DNA from: Epiperipatus broadwayi
Taxonomy: Eukaryota; Onychophora; Udeonychophora; Euonychophora; Peripatidae
Length of the DNA stretch: 64,000 nucleotides
Reading direction: 5' to 3'
Assembly (NCBI GenBank): GCA_028023455.1
Contig: JAQFVV010012536.1
Location: 822,001 to 886,000, forward strand
A program made the position numbers and the translations under genes. Positions 35,967 through 48,238 of this stretch are shown here, piece by piece; position 1 is the stretch's first letter; every line of letters begins with the position of its first letter. The notes beneath the pieces were generated by a model. It was not told the origin of the DNA. It ran no database searches and saw only the letters and a program-made list of their open reading frames with translations.

Positions 35967-36960
35967 ATATGCATATATAAAAAATATGTATTTATATTTA
36001 AAACAAAATATGTATACACATTGATTAAATATTATTTAGAGTACAAATTAAAATGTGTACACATTAACAATAATTAACAATTAAGTATTAATTGTAATGA
36101 GATATGTGTATGTATGATATCTGTACATACATCCAAGGTCAAGTAGAAAAATAAAAATAAAGTAAAATAATAAATAAAATAAAAAAAACTTACATATTAT
36201 ATAAATATACTGAATAATAAAATATTCTCATAAATGTTCCAGATATTTACATAAAAAAGTAATCCAGAACTTTTATGTGAATATCTCAATTACTCAGAAA
36301 AGAGAAAAAGCAATTTTGGTATGATTTGAAGCTGACATAAAAAACAACATCTCTTGCTATGTCAGAGATTAGATAAGTGTATGATTCAACCATAGAACAA
36401 TTGCAAATAGAATCGAGCTCTTCTACAAAAACCTAACCCAGAATAACAACAAAGAAGACAAACAATACCTAAGTTTACCTTACATTCCTAGTGTGGCAAA
36501 AAACTTTGTCAAAAAATTACATAATGAATTTAAAGTAGAATTTAGAACTCCCCCAAACACTAATAGAATAATTAATAACACTAAGAATAAAATAAACCTA
36601 CAATCAATGCCACAGGTGGTATACAAAATCGCATGCCCTAAAACAGGATGCAGTGCAATATATTACGGTAAAACTCAGGCCATAGTCAGTAACAGATTGT
36701 CTGAGCATAATTATGCATATAACAGATTGCTAAACAAAAATGAAGACAGTTCTATATTTGTTGATCATCAAAAGGTAGTTAATCATGTATTTGAACCCTC
36801 TGGAGCTGAGATAGTGTGTACTGAGAGAAACAATGCCTAACGGGAAAAACAATGAGGCTTATTTCATTGCTAGTGACATAAATGCTATAAATAGAAAACA
36901 TGTGTTTTGCAATTTCAAAAAAATGATGGTCTGAGTTGTTTTGCATAAATTTGCATACAA
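35967..36960 (+). pseudogene. PLE lineage 3, copy 2 with GIY-YIG
   Basis: Same repeat as 29425-30048 but extending further. A frame of 115 codons (36493-36840) holds AKNFVKKLHNEFKVEFRTPP, NRIINNTKNKIN and the GIY-YIG start VVYKIACPKTGCSAIYYGKT, then NRLSEHNYAYN and VNHVFEPSGAEIV. The PLE RT upstream is too decayed to read. The catalytic GIY/YIG tyrosines appear as VYK and IYYG. Confidence 0.85.
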
Positions 36961-37089
36961 TGAGTTTAATACATATTAAGATTTTGAATATGACTTATTC
37001 ATTAATGAACCTGAAACATCTTTGCTATTGCTGACATGAAAATTGTTCAGATGCTGGCTTATGTTTCTTTTATGAGATAAAGCTGGTAA

Positions 37090-37152
37090 TACTATTATTA
37101 CTATTACTACTATGACTACTACTACTGCTACTATTACTTCTATTACTACTAC

Positions 37153-37240
<88 letters not shown>

Positions 37241-37310
37241 GTTGTTATTATTATTATTGCTACTGCTACTATTATTACCACCACTATTATCATTATTATT
37301 ATTATTCACT
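37090..37310. repeat. ATT-rich compound microsatellite
   Basis: ATT units with interspersed ACT, GTT and GCT variants. Apparent frames on both strands are artefacts. Confidence 0.96.
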
Positions 37311-37710
37311 TAATACTGCAATTTGCGATAATATAATGTTCATTCAAATAGTATTTGTACATGTGGTAATATTAGTTTTGTTGATAATTATTGTTATTTG
37401 GGCATCTTTATTAATTCAAGGTTATCTTGATCAAAACACATCTACTTATGTTCTCAGTTATGTAAAATTGATTACTTGTTTTTTTTTTATCTGGTGAAAT
37501 TCATACCTAGATTTTTGATGATTATATATTTTGCTTGTTTTCATGTTATAATATTTCTATTTGGGTTGGCTCTACTGATTCTTCATTATCTTAAGTATTG
37601 TACTTTGCAAAATTATATAATATATATTATTTTTGGTAGGCCTTATTGACTTCTGTGCATGATATATATACCAATTCATGTGTCTTCAGTTTTTAAACTA
37701 TGTAAGTTTA

Positions 37711-37752
<42 letters not shown>

Positions 37753-38195
37753 TTTTTTTTTTTTTTTTTTTTATATTATTCTTCTTTTTTTTTTTGTTTT
37801 AAAATGTCAATTAAAAATAAACTCTCTTCACAATAAATTTTAAATGGGAGGTTTTGGGTTTTTTTAGTAGTTAGTGGTAGTAAATTTAGTTAGAATGGGT
37901 TGGGTTTTTTTTTTTTTTTTTTTTTTTTTGATTTATAATATTTTCATTTTTTTTTTTTTATATGTTTAAGAAATGTCTGAAATTTTGATTATTGTCTTAT
38001 CGATAGAATATTGATTAATTAATATGTATGTGCTTTTATTTAATGAGTATATATATTTCCTTTCTTTGGAGATATTTATTTTTATATTTTTAATTTATTT
38101 GTTTTATATTTATAAGTATAATAATGTATAGTAATGTATTTTTAGTTTGTAATTAATAACTTAATAATGGCTTCTAGCACAAGTTTGTATTGTTT
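37311..38195. other. T-rich low-complexity stretch
   Basis: TA run at about 37713-37746 and poly-T runs at 37749-37772 and 37907-37929. No gene. Confidence 0.5.
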
Positions 38196-38515
38196 GAAGT
38201 ACTTATATATATATATATATATATATTAGATGGAGCTTTACCAATAGCTCCTAACAAGCTTTTGTTTACATAAATGCCGAGAGAGATAGAATTCAATATC
38301 TCTTTCATTGTCTCCACCTTCAGACCAGCTGGTTTCAAGCTAGTTGCCTCATGTAAGTCCCTACTTTTGACTGACATGATCCAACTAGCTTGAAACTAGC
38401 TGGTCTGAAGGTGGAGACAATGAAAAAGATATTGAATTCTATCTCTCTTGGCGTTTATGTAAACAAAAGCTTGTTAGGAGCTATTGGTAAAGCTCCAGCT
38501 AGTGATCATAAAATG
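38196..38515. mobile_element. Fold-back element, family A copy 3
   Basis: Very clean hairpin: GGAGCTTTACCAATAGCTCC and the complement at the outside, AGATAGAATTCAATATCT in the middle, CTTCAGACCAGCTGG inside, centred near 38360. A TA run lies at the left edge. HHR second half GAAACCAGCTGGTC is present, with an extended self-complementary stem III (ACCAGCTGGT), but the CTGANGA strand is lost (CATGAGG). Confidence 0.85.
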
Positions 38516-41479
38516 CAAGCTATAAGCAAGTTACGAAATGTATAACTTGTTTTCTTTATCATATATATATATTGTTTGATTTTATTAATAAATAAATAAA
38601 TAAATTATTATTATTATTACAACACAAACATAGTCATAATTATAAATTAAATTGCATAACTATTTTCCAGAAATTATAAACAGAAAATATAAACTTTCTT
38701 TTTCCTTATAATCAGCCAATATCTTCTTAACTGTCTATTGGATAAACAGCTGCCATTGAAATAATAGAATAGGGTCATGTGATCTACGACTCTTATTTTG
38801 ACTATTTAATATTTATTTCAACAATTTCATAATGGTACATCTGAATTAGTAATTGAGACAAGTATTATTCTATTGGGTTGCTTCTTTATGTTTTTATAAT
38901 TCTTTTATTTGTCATAAATTCCAGTGTGTGCTTTTTTTTTTACTTTTATTATTATTTTTTATTTCAAGATTGTATACAGTTAATATTGGTATATTATTTT
39001 AAGTATAAGATGTTAACACGTTCTTTTCTATAAGTAAATCCTGTACTATGTTACATGTATCTTATTAGCATTATTTCTCTTTTTTAAAAAAATATCTGGG
39101 GGGTTTATTATTTGATTATGCATTTGTTTACTATATTTATAACTTTTCTTTTAATAATTATTTTTTAAGAGAAGTATTTATTCTAACATGTGATCTTTTT
39201 GCAGACATTTTTTCTATAATTATGATAATAGATTATCTTCTTCTAAAGAGAATTACATTCATTAAGGTCTTGTTTACTTAGCATTGAATTTTAATTATTA
39301 TGAGAGTTAATAATAAAGGTGCAACACTTTAAAATTTATGTTTTTTTCAAAAAATATCTTCTTTAGTCATTTTTAATTTCTATTTAAAAAAGAAAAAAGA
39401 ATGTATCTTTTTCTTTCTAGAAAAATCCCTGACATTAGACCAATCACAATTCTTTATTCTTCAGCTAATGAAATTTGCAATATGAAAAACTAAATCCTTT
39501 TGTTAAATTTTGAAAAGGGTGAGGAGAAACATTTGCTGCAGTAAGTAAAACATACTTTTATAAGAATAAATTTTTATACACTTTATTGAATATCAAAAAA
39601 TAATAAAATTAATGTTATTATTTTCTTTGGTAAAACTTTAAAAAGAAAATAATATGAAGAGGGCAACCCAAAATAATGTAAAAAAAAAGTGGTATGAAAA
39701 ATCCAAACCAAAATCATGTAAAAAAAAATATAATAATATAAAAAGACCAATCCCAATTCATGGACATGCACCCATAATCATCTATTTCTTATTCACACAG
39801 ACTCAAGGAATCTTTAGACTACTGAATTTCTAAAAGTTAATTTAGTCATTCTTACATAAACATACTATAATGGGACAGACTATTCTCCTTGTGAGATGTA
39901 TCTAACTATGGTCGCCCACTCGGTCTCATGGATAGGGCATTATACATGATACAGCAAGTCAGTTATTTGATGATTTATCTAAGTTTTAGGAAGTGATCCC
40001 ATGATAATCAATGACTGAGTGGTGTGGGATTGATATTTGCACAACATCCCTTACTTCATCTCTTCTTAATCCATGCTATGCCACAGAGTTCAAACTCAGG
40101 GAGAATGTACATGTACTCTAGTATGATTCTTTCATATCTGATGAGTGCATTGGATATGCATATAGTGTGATTAATTGGAAAATAGAAAAATAAAACAACA
40201 GACAACTAATTTGATTTAATATTTAATATTTAACAAATTAATTTTGATGATGATCACTGTTCACAAATTTTTATAACAAAGTAGTGTCTCTATATAATAT
40301 TTAATGGTTAGGTAGACATGATCATCCTTCATTTGTATTCATCAACTATTTATTAATCCATATCCTTTTATCTCTACAAAGGATGATCATTCCCCATTCT
40401 AATTTAATAATTTCAACTTTACATCCAATGCAATATTTAAAAAAAAGAAATCTATACTTTAACAATTAACTCTGCTAACTAAAATGTCTAATATCAGTTG
40501 CTCATTAATTTCTGATATGTCTATCTATATTTGACAATTTGTTGAAGGTTGCTCTTATATTCTGACCCTCAGACCAACCAAGACTAAACCAAGGGTTTAG
40601 TCATTCATTCCAAATAACAAATAATTAATTATTAGATTAATTGAACACACATATTGAACATAAAAAATTTGTCACTATCAAAGTGTGAGCACTTAATATT
40701 AAATAAGATTAAACCCTTTAAGTGGTGCATTTTATCAAAAACCTTGGAATTGATTTTATTGGTCAAATAGATAAAAGTCTGAAGTAATGTTATTTGTCAA
40801 TTACATTAGGAGTGTGTTTCTATTCAAAAATTATCAACTATCAATAAACAGAACTGTTTACTGTTTCAACTTAGCTTTTAAATATCAATTTATTTCACAT
40901 TTAAATTGGTAAAATGTAATGAAAAATTAAAAATAATGTTAATAACTGAAGAAAAATATAAGGAAAAACATTTGAAAAATAGCCAGCGGTGAAACAAAAG
41001 AATTATATTTGAACCAATCATTACGTGACATCACCGGTGATTTTTTGTTGTTTTAAAAATTACAATCTCTGAATATTGATTTTTGTTGTTTTTTCTTCAA
41101 CTAAAATTCAATATTTTAAATAAAAATCTAAATATACACACATTATTACTCAATATAGACACTTCATTAGTAAGTATATTGTAAAAAGTAATCATAAATT
41201 ACTTAAATATTTGTGAAAAATAGTTGCATTTTTAGAATGTTGAATGTCATTGATATGCAAATAATGGTCATTTGTCTTGAATAGTGGTTAAAAGCAATTT
41301 TCTTTCCCTGTTATTTTGTTAATGAAACAGGAGTAAATAAATGCAAAATCAAACTTAATCAAAAATGGAAAGAAATTGAAATCATTTATTATTATTTCAT
41401 ATAACTTTTAAATAAAGTTTTTTGTATTATTATATAATCAATCAGCTTGCTTTTAGATTATAATGAATGTGATATTTGT
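38516..41479. other. Long stretch, no gene recognised
   Basis: A small inverted pair at 40319-40388 (ATGATCATCCTT and AAAGGATGATCAT). At 40138 CTGATGAGTGCATTGGATATG resembles an HHR first half and stem II, but no GAAA follows. 39890-40130 is less AT-rich and of unknown origin. Otherwise AT-rich. Confidence 0.3.
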
Positions 41480-42300
41480 AGCTTGTACAATGCTGACATC
41501 TTCATATTTTTTTAAATTAATAATTTTAGCTTTCATTTCTATGCAAATAATATACAGATAAATTAACATTATAGATAACTACAAAATATGAAAGAAAAAC
41601 TGAAAAAAATCTCAGCACCAAAACAATGTCTCAAAATTAGAATATATAAAGTAATATATTTGTTTAGAATATGGAAAACCATTTGTTTATTGCTCAAGAA
41701 TTCAGAAGTGTTTTAAGCACCAAAAGTGACAAAAGTGAATTAATGATTTATGAACTTTTAATTCTTGACTTCACCATTCATCACATTGTGTCAGCTGTTT
41801 TAGGCATTACAATGGCACTGTAATCACTATATATTTTCTTCATTATTTTGAGCCTATCTGTAACCTTACATTATTTTGTGCAGTTTTATTTTGCCACAGA
41901 AACCATTTCAAAATTATTAGTTTAAAAAAGTCTGAAGATGTCAGCATCTTACAGACCTTTACAAAATTACAATATCTAATTTTCATATGAAACATGTTAG
42001 ACCTGCCTCCTTTTGACATCAACACAAATGACACTTTCTGATTGGTGGTTTGTTTTATCTCAGGTGAACATCTTTGAAAAATAAAAGTAATTTTTCATAA
42101 TTTGGTTATATATTAGAGGTTATTTAAGCAATATTTTTTTAAAATAATTATTGTAAATCCAAAACATATAAGATTACAATTAAATTTTATTTACAAAACA
42201 TACTTTTAAGAAGATAAGTCCTAAAAGCAGAAGTAGTTTCTATTGGATAAAGAAAAATGGTCTTTTAATCAATATTGGTAAAGAATCTTTTTTGTTAAAT
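41480..42300. repeat. Dispersed repeat G, copy 2, with inverted arm
   Basis: 41820-42300 matches 3890-4410. In addition 41490-41590 (GCTGACATCTTCATATTTTT) is an imperfect reverse complement of 41850-41965 (AAGTCTGAAGATGTCAGCAT), so the repeat is partly fold-back here. Confidence 0.5.
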
Positions 42301-42426
42301 TTTAGTAACAATAAATTTAATGTTTACTTTTAACATATATTGTTTTTTCATTAATGATAACTAACTCTAAAAGTCTTTTAAATTAAAAAAAAATGAATTC
42401 AAATATCAAATATTTCAGTTGTATTA

Positions 42427-42885
42427 ATATATTGAACTATTTCCATCATCTAATATGAAATATTGAATGCCTTTAGTAATAGCACACTGGATAATATATA
42501 CAGCACCTTTCAAGCACTATTATTCTCCACTCTTCTTCAGGTGTTGCTGGCCTGAGCAGTAAGAGCATTAGCACAGGAATTGAATCTGGACCTTTGGATT
42601 CCTGAATATTAATTTTTTAAAGAAATAATCTAACAGGCACCATTACCTTAAAAAATCAATATTAAAGAATCTTAAGGTCAAGGTTCAATTTCCATGCTAA
42701 TAATGTCACTGATCAGACCAGAAACAGAAGAGTGGACAATAATACTATGCAAATCATAGTGCATATATTAACCTATGTGCTATTATTAACAGTTGAATGA
42801 TATTGCAAAATTTAAGTAAAGTTTAATTTTTTTTCTAAAGATATTTAATATTAGATGTTAGAAATAATCCAGTATATATTTATTA
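42427..42885. mobile_element. Fold-back element, family C copy 3
   Basis: Ends ACTATTTCCATCATCTAATA and TAGATGTTAGAAATAATCC are inverted. The interior has a tRNA-like block in each arm; the right one (plus) has AAGGTTCAATTTCC as box B-like. Minus-strand left arm: CACCTGAAGAAGAGTGGAGA then AGTGCTTGAAAGG, the HHR-like order of this family. Confidence 0.72.
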
Positions 42886-42969
42886 CCAAAAAGTCATCAG
42901 CATAAATCTTCAGACAAACATCTAATGTTTTATTGTATCATATTTATGAATAGATAAAATATATCCAAT

Positions 42970-43230
42970 AATACCAATCCTAATTCTTATAGTTACAAAC
43001 TCCATTTAATATTTTATTTTCCTATTTTACAAAGTTGAAATATTAACTTTTAAGATGTCTATTGTTTGTAAGCTTACATTTATAATAAATAATATTAAGA
43101 TTATAATATATTAAATAGGTAAAAAAAAAGTTTAATTGTAAAAATAACAATTTTAAATATGGGGGAAGTTTCTATTAGGGCGTTTTTAAATAAGAAGGGT
43201 ATAGTTGGATTCTCAACAAATTAACTTAAA
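42970..43230. repeat. Dispersed AT-rich repeat I, copy 2
   Basis: Matches 6170-6460 in order with moderate divergence. Confidence 0.5.
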
Positions 43231-44156
43231 CAAAATAATAAGTGATGTATTGATCAAAATTTCATATGAAGTTAGAGCTCCTGAAGCCAAAGAGTTGGCA
43301 TCTATGAGTCATAGGTCTTTCATCCCAGGGTCTATCAGCCTTTCTCTGCATTAAACCATGTGAGATAATTAAACTAATTAAAATAAAATTATGACAAAAT
43401 AAAAACAGAAATATAAAAATAACCAGCAATGAAAATACAGAAATAATTAACAAGATAAATGAAGTAAAATTAGTGTAGATTTATAGAAATTTTAAATAGA
43501 AAACACATTAAATTGCAAAAGTATCTTGTGTTAAGATTGCAAATAAAAGAATACCAATGTAATCAAATTAATAATTAGTATATTTAAAACGGATAGGAAA
43601 TTTAATTGTATGTGGTAATATTTGTAGAGGTGGTGATAAAAACTTAATTTTGATGATGTCAATATATTGATATGTTTAATTAATCATATAATATATGTTT
43701 AATATTTTTGAAGATGACAGTGCAAAGGGATCAAAATATAGGAATAAAAACAACCGTATTTGCTTGCAAATAGCATGCACCTTTTTTCTCAGAATACATC
43801 TAAAATATGGGATCCCTCTTGCCAATAATCAAAATTATGAATTGAAATTTCAGTCAGTCTAAAAGTTCTGGTTTCTATTAACATACATATATAAGTTCTC
43901 TATTGCATTTTGTCCTTTTGTGAAATAGTGGTTTCCAATAAATTGTTTCTATAACATTTTTTTCTATTCTGGAAAGATAATACATTGAGTGCTATATTTT
44001 ATGCTTTAATACAAAAAGAGGGAGCATTCAGTAAAATAGAGTTCAGACCCACTGCAAGGTTATGTTTCATCCAAATGTGTGCATGCATCACACTTAAACA
44101 ATGCAGGGTAATGTTTAAATTTTAAACTTGGTAGGTTTGTCCAGAATATTATTAGT
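43231..44156. other. No gene recognised
   Basis: AT-rich. Part just before 44157 may be upstream Tigger sequence, unreadable. Confidence 0.3.
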
Positions 44157-44520
44157 GTTCTGGGTGGCCTAAAAAGCCAGCTTCAACTTTAAATATCTGT
44201 ATTAATAAACCATTTAAAGAGTTCACAAAGGAGAAATGAAACAGTTGGATGCAGTATACAGATTTTGAAGTGATCCCACCAGGAGGAAGAAAGGGGCCTA
44301 GCATTTGGAAGATTTGGGAATGAGTCAAAACTTCTTGGGATGTTGTAAAACCCAAAATAGTTGTAAAGTCACTTAAGAAATGTGGGATTAGTAACTTTCT
44401 AGTATTGCACAGAGGATTATTTGTTATACAAAAACTCAGTTTCTGAAGAAGATGCTTCAAGTTGTTATTTATTTAACTCTGGAGATGAATTTGCAGATTT
44501 GGAGGATGAAGATTAAAAGG
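44157..44520 (+). pseudogene. pogo/Tigger transposase, C-terminal relic
   Basis: Plus-strand remnant with two or more frame breaks: GGLKSQLQL, NICINKPFKEFTKEK, then SIWKIWE, TSWDVVKPKIVVKSLKKCGI and, after a frame change, TEDYLLYKNSVSEEDA and NSGDEFADLEDED before a TAA. This order (LQPLDV.INKPFK, W..V..E.I..SFKKCGISN, acidic tail) is characteristic of Tc1-mariner superfamily pogo/Tigger transposases. The catalytic DDD core upstream is not readable. Confidence 0.83.
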
Positions 44521-44528
44521 TACCTAAC

Positions 44529-44700
44529 TACAGTGTTCCCTAGTTACATGTTTTATAGACCTAATTAATTATAAAATTAGTATATTAAATCATTATGGAA
44601 ATTAATGAAAAATGTAGAAAATTATCTTTTTCTTAAAAATGTATATAAAAGAGGGTGCGTCTTACACGCTTATAGGTCGTAGATAAGATAAATACAGTAT
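44529..44700 (+). mobile_element. Possible pogo/Tigger terminal inverted repeat
   Basis: TA followed by CAGTGTTCCCTAGTTAC at 44531, like the common TACAGTGTTCCCTCG end of Tigger-like elements. GTGCGTCTTACACGC near 44654 resembles their sub-terminal motif. No second end is seen. Confidence 0.4.
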
Positions 44701-45760
44701 ATAAAACAAAATTTTAGTGTTCATAGTAACAGATATCGAAAGGTGCAGCAAACACATAAATAATAACTGAAATGGAAACAAATCACTGAATTGAAGCAAA
44801 GCTTAGAAAAATTGAGAATTACTAATAAAACATAAAAAAAAAATTGAGAATTACTAATAAAAATAATATATATACTATAATAGAAATTGAATATATTTAC
44901 GGATATTTATATAATTGAAAGTTATATTTTTTCCCCTGCTTATTTTATTTTATCAGGTACATAATCAAATTAAATATGTCATTATTAAAATTATAATATT
45001 AATTATTATAGAACGGAAAGAAAATTATGATGTAAATAGATAAGCCTTTTAACTGGATCATGCTCTTAAATAATAAATATAATTATTTGCTTAATATTAG
45101 CTTTGTTACTGCTCTCTGAACCTGCAGTTTTCCATCATTCTTACCTTCATTAAGATAATGATGCAAATTTTAATTACATAAAATGAAAGATGGGATATTA
45201 AACGGAAAAGGAAATATGAAAAAAAAAAAAAAACTTTTAAATATAAAATTCATCTGTTTTAATGAGATTTTTAATCGTTTATTATATAGTATTATATTGA
45301 CTTAAAAAGGCAGTGTTAGAAATAATAATAATAATAATAAATATTTAGGACTAATAATAACTTAAAATATGATTTGATAAGATGAAACCTGCTTATTAAA
45401 GTTTAATAGAGTTCTAAAATTAAATAAACTGTATTACGAAGTAATAAGGAGTGTCGACCTAACGACAATAGCGACAAGATTTAGTTATAGACTTCTTTAG
45501 TAACGAAAAAAGAGATAAACTAAACTGAAAGGATTGCAATTTTTATTTGTTTGACAGACAAAGATCAGAAATTCAAAATAAGCGTTTAAGCTTGCGACGA
45601 TTTAAACGATAATTCTAATTTTATGTAGCTGCCATGAGATTTCAATAATTGTCACCTTTTGAGTTTATTGTAGCACAATAGTGCATATTTAGTAGTTTCA
45701 TTTAATTGCAATAAAGTAGTTTCTTTACTGGTTAGAATTTATAACAACAAACCATAAAGC
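44701..45760. other. No gene recognised
   Basis: AT-rich with an AAT run near 45320-45340. Confidence 0.3.
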
Positions 45761-45893
45761 GTCAAGCATCGGTAGCCGAGAGGTTAACGCAGCTGCCTTG
45801 CAAGCAAGCAGTTGCTTGCAGACGGTTGTCGCGGGTTCCTTTCCCGATAGATGCTTTGACATATAAAAAAAAAAAGACAAGAAAAAAAAAACC
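45761..45893 (+). mobile_element. tRNA-like SINE, copy 3 (family S)
   Basis: The most tRNA-like copy: AGCATCG and GATGCT can pair as an acceptor stem, box A TAGCCGAGAGGTTAACGC, CTTGCAAGCAAG, box B GCGGGTTCCTTTCC, then GACATATA and an A-rich tail to about 45893. Confidence 0.8.
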
Positions 45894-46019
45894 AAATGCA
45901 AAAGATAATCTAAATAATGAATAATATTTCTGTTGAGTAATTTCACTACACCACGCTCAGACAAGATATGGATTGATTTCCATCCATTTTTAACGCTAAT
46001 CATAAACATATGACCAAAG

Positions 46020-46100
46020 ACGTGAAAAATATATGTGATTTCTAGTATGCACATTTCGTGCTGAACCAGCACTCATCAGTTGGTCCAGAACACAATCACT
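46020..46100 (-). ncRNA. Hammerhead core, family B' remnant
   Basis: Minus strand: GGACCAA, CTGATGA (complement of 46073-46079), perfect stem II GTGCTG-GTT-CAGCAC, GAAA (complement of 46054-46057), stem III ATG-TG-CAT, A. The following CTAGAA does not pair with ACCAA, so proximal stem I is lost although distal AGAA/TTCT can pair. The core is otherwise intact. Confidence 0.62.
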
Positions 46101-46184
46101 TACACATATCTTTATCATTGTTCAGTTTACTTGATAAGTGCCAAATTTACTGCCCTCACAACTTTGACCCAAACCATTTGATAG

Positions 46185-46319
46185 AATTGTATTAATAATT
46201 TTTATTAGTCATTCATTATACTAAAGATTATCTATCCACTTAAAGAATAATATTTCTGTCGTGTAATTTTTTAAGTGATTAATCTCTAGCCTAATGAATG
46301 ACTAATAAAAATTATTAAT
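46185..46319. repeat. Short palindrome in B' remnant
   Basis: ATTAATAATTTTTATTAGTC at the left and its complement at the right, with TCTATCCACTTAAA and TTTAAGTGATTAAT inside. Near-perfect outer 30 bp. Confidence 0.85.
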
Positions 46320-46402
46320 CTAAATAATGATTAGCTTAACATTATTAAAAATGTTAATGAAGGGGAAAAAATTCTAATTAATGGATTACAATGAAAATTT
46401 AT

Positions 46403-46648
46403 TTAAGTAACATATAGGGAATTTGAACTCAGACTTTCAAGCCCCTTCACTATCCATAATATCTCATACTACTGACACATGACCACACACATGCAGAAAA
46501 AAATAAATAATTGTGTGGTCATGTGTATCAGTAGTATGAGATAGTGTGGATAGTGAAGGGGTTTGAAAGTCTGAGTTCAAATCCCCTATATTTACAATTA
46601 GGCTCCAGGTATAAGAGTTACTGGTATTTCAAATCTTAATTAACATAT
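46403..46648 (-). mobile_element. Fold-back element, family B, 220-bp miniature copy
   Basis: Element 46416-46635. Arms GGGAATTTGAACTCAGACTT and complement, CCCCTTCACTATCCA, ATGACCACACACATG. The entire HHR centre is deleted. Flanks TTAAGTAACATAT and TTAATTAACATAT differ by one base, a likely 13-bp target-site duplication. Confidence 0.85.
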
Positions 46649-46797
46649 GGAAATTTTATAGATAGCATAGCCATTAGCAAAATATCATAGAAGAAGCTGT
46701 AAAGATTTTAACCTAGAGACGATCCATGTAGTAACTTTATTAAGTTTTTCCCATCTGCCATTGTAGCCGCGGAGTTATGCATTTTATTATTAATAAT

Positions 46798-47365
46798 TTC
46801 TTAGACTATTTCCATCATCTAATCTTAAAAACTGAAAGTCTTTAAAAAATTTTTAAACTTCATTTAAACTTTCTAAGCACATTAAATTGTTAGTAATATC
46901 CCACATGTTAGTATTCGTTTTCCAGCGATATTATTCTCTCTTTTTCCAGTGTTGCTGGTTTGACTAATAACATTACTAGTACAGGAATCAAACCTGGATC
47001 TTTAAAATAATTCTTGAATATTGACCTTTAAGGTAACACTCTAAACAGCTGATTTTGTATGAATGACAGTACTAGCATGGGAATCGAACCTGGATTTTAA
47101 AATTCTGTTGATTAGAGCATTACCTTAAAACGCAACATTCAAGAATCTAAAGGTCCAAGTTCAATGCCTAAGTGAATACTATGATTGATCAGGTCAGGAG
47201 TACCAAAAGAAGAGAACATAATAATACCACTCAAAACATTGAGTTAAATACTAGCATGTATATGATATTACCTAACAGCTGAATATATTTAGAAATTTAA
47301 ATAACGTTTAAAATTTTTCTAAAGATATTCAGTTCTTAATATCAGATGTTGTAAATAGTCCAATA
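46798..47365. mobile_element. Fold-back element, family C copy 4 (longest)
   Basis: Ends GACTATTTCCATCATCTAA and TCAGATGTTGTAAATAGTCC are inverted. The left arm carries two tandem tRNA-like blocks; the second has a perfect box B (GGTTCGATTC on the minus strand, complement of 47081-47090). The right arm has GATTAGAGCATTACC (box A-like) and AAGTTCAATGCC. The HHR-like string is badly decayed. Confidence 0.72.
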
Positions 47366-47986
47366 AATAATTAATACTAAAATGTCATCATCACAGATCT
47401 TCAAATGAACCGTATCCATTTCACGGTTTGTATTTATACACATCTGTAAAGATCTGTGGCCATTATATTCAATTTATGAAGCAAATGAATAGAATGATCG
47501 TGGATCATCCTTAATCTCTATTCACGAGACTTCTGTAACATCTAGGAAAAGCAAATCTACGTGGATTTAAAATTCGCTCTGATAAGTGAGAAGGCAGATT
47601 CGAATTTTTATATAAAATCCATGTTTTAGTCACAAATGCTCTGTTGTTTGAAAATTTTGGCTGAACATCTGTAAAAGGAACCTTGATTTCAAACCATTTT
47701 AGGTAAAAGTATATCTTAAATTATTGGATAGACTGACGTACTTAACATTTTTAAAAACAATTATTTCAGCTGCAACTTCAGCTGTGGGAGTATGAAATAA
47801 CATCACTGCAAGTAATATTCGCCATTAGAGGAAGGTACTTAACAAATATTGGCATCACAACCCAAATAGAGCCAGCCTGTTTTTCAAGGCGGTTATTGCA
47901 AGAAAAGGTTTAAATTCTGACGTCAGGTAGATGAAATCACTTTAAAACGCTCAAGCAATTAGCATAAAGCAAAATAAATATACGAT
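47366..47986. other. No gene recognised
   Basis: AT-rich, slightly GC-richer than average at 47400-47940. Nothing supportable. Confidence 0.3.
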
Positions 47987-48238
47987 CTTAATTAAATAGG
48001 GGATTTGAACTCAGACTTTCACAAGACCCTCAGCTATTCATGCTATCTCATACTGCTAACACACTTGATCACACACATGTTGAAAAGATATGTATGTGAT
48101 CAAGTGTGTCAGAATATGAGATAACGTGGATAGATGAGGGTCATGTGAAAATCTGAGTTCAAACTCCCTATATATTAAATATTGGAGTGCAGGAATGAAA
48201 AAACCTGTACTGTAAAAAAAATATAGACCTTAATTAAA
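47987..48238. mobile_element. Fold-back element, family B, 232-bp miniature copy
   Basis: Element 47997-48228 with arms GGGGATTTGAACTCAGACTT and complement, and TTGATCACACACATG facing ATGTGATCAAGTGTG. Flanks share CTTAATTAAA (47987-47996, 48229-48238), extendable by a few bases with one mismatch. HHR centre deleted. Confidence 0.82.

Noticed and set aside
36976-37336. Poly-Asn, poly-Ile frames on both strands
   Set aside because: Microsatellite artefact.
40138-40180. CTGATGAGTGCATTGGATATG resembling HHR core and stem II
   Set aside because: No GAAA follows and no stem I partner; a single isolated copy.
45761-45860. A functional tRNA gene
   Set aside because: Arms other than acceptor, box A and box B do not fold cleanly, and diverged A-tailed copies exist, so SINE is the better call.
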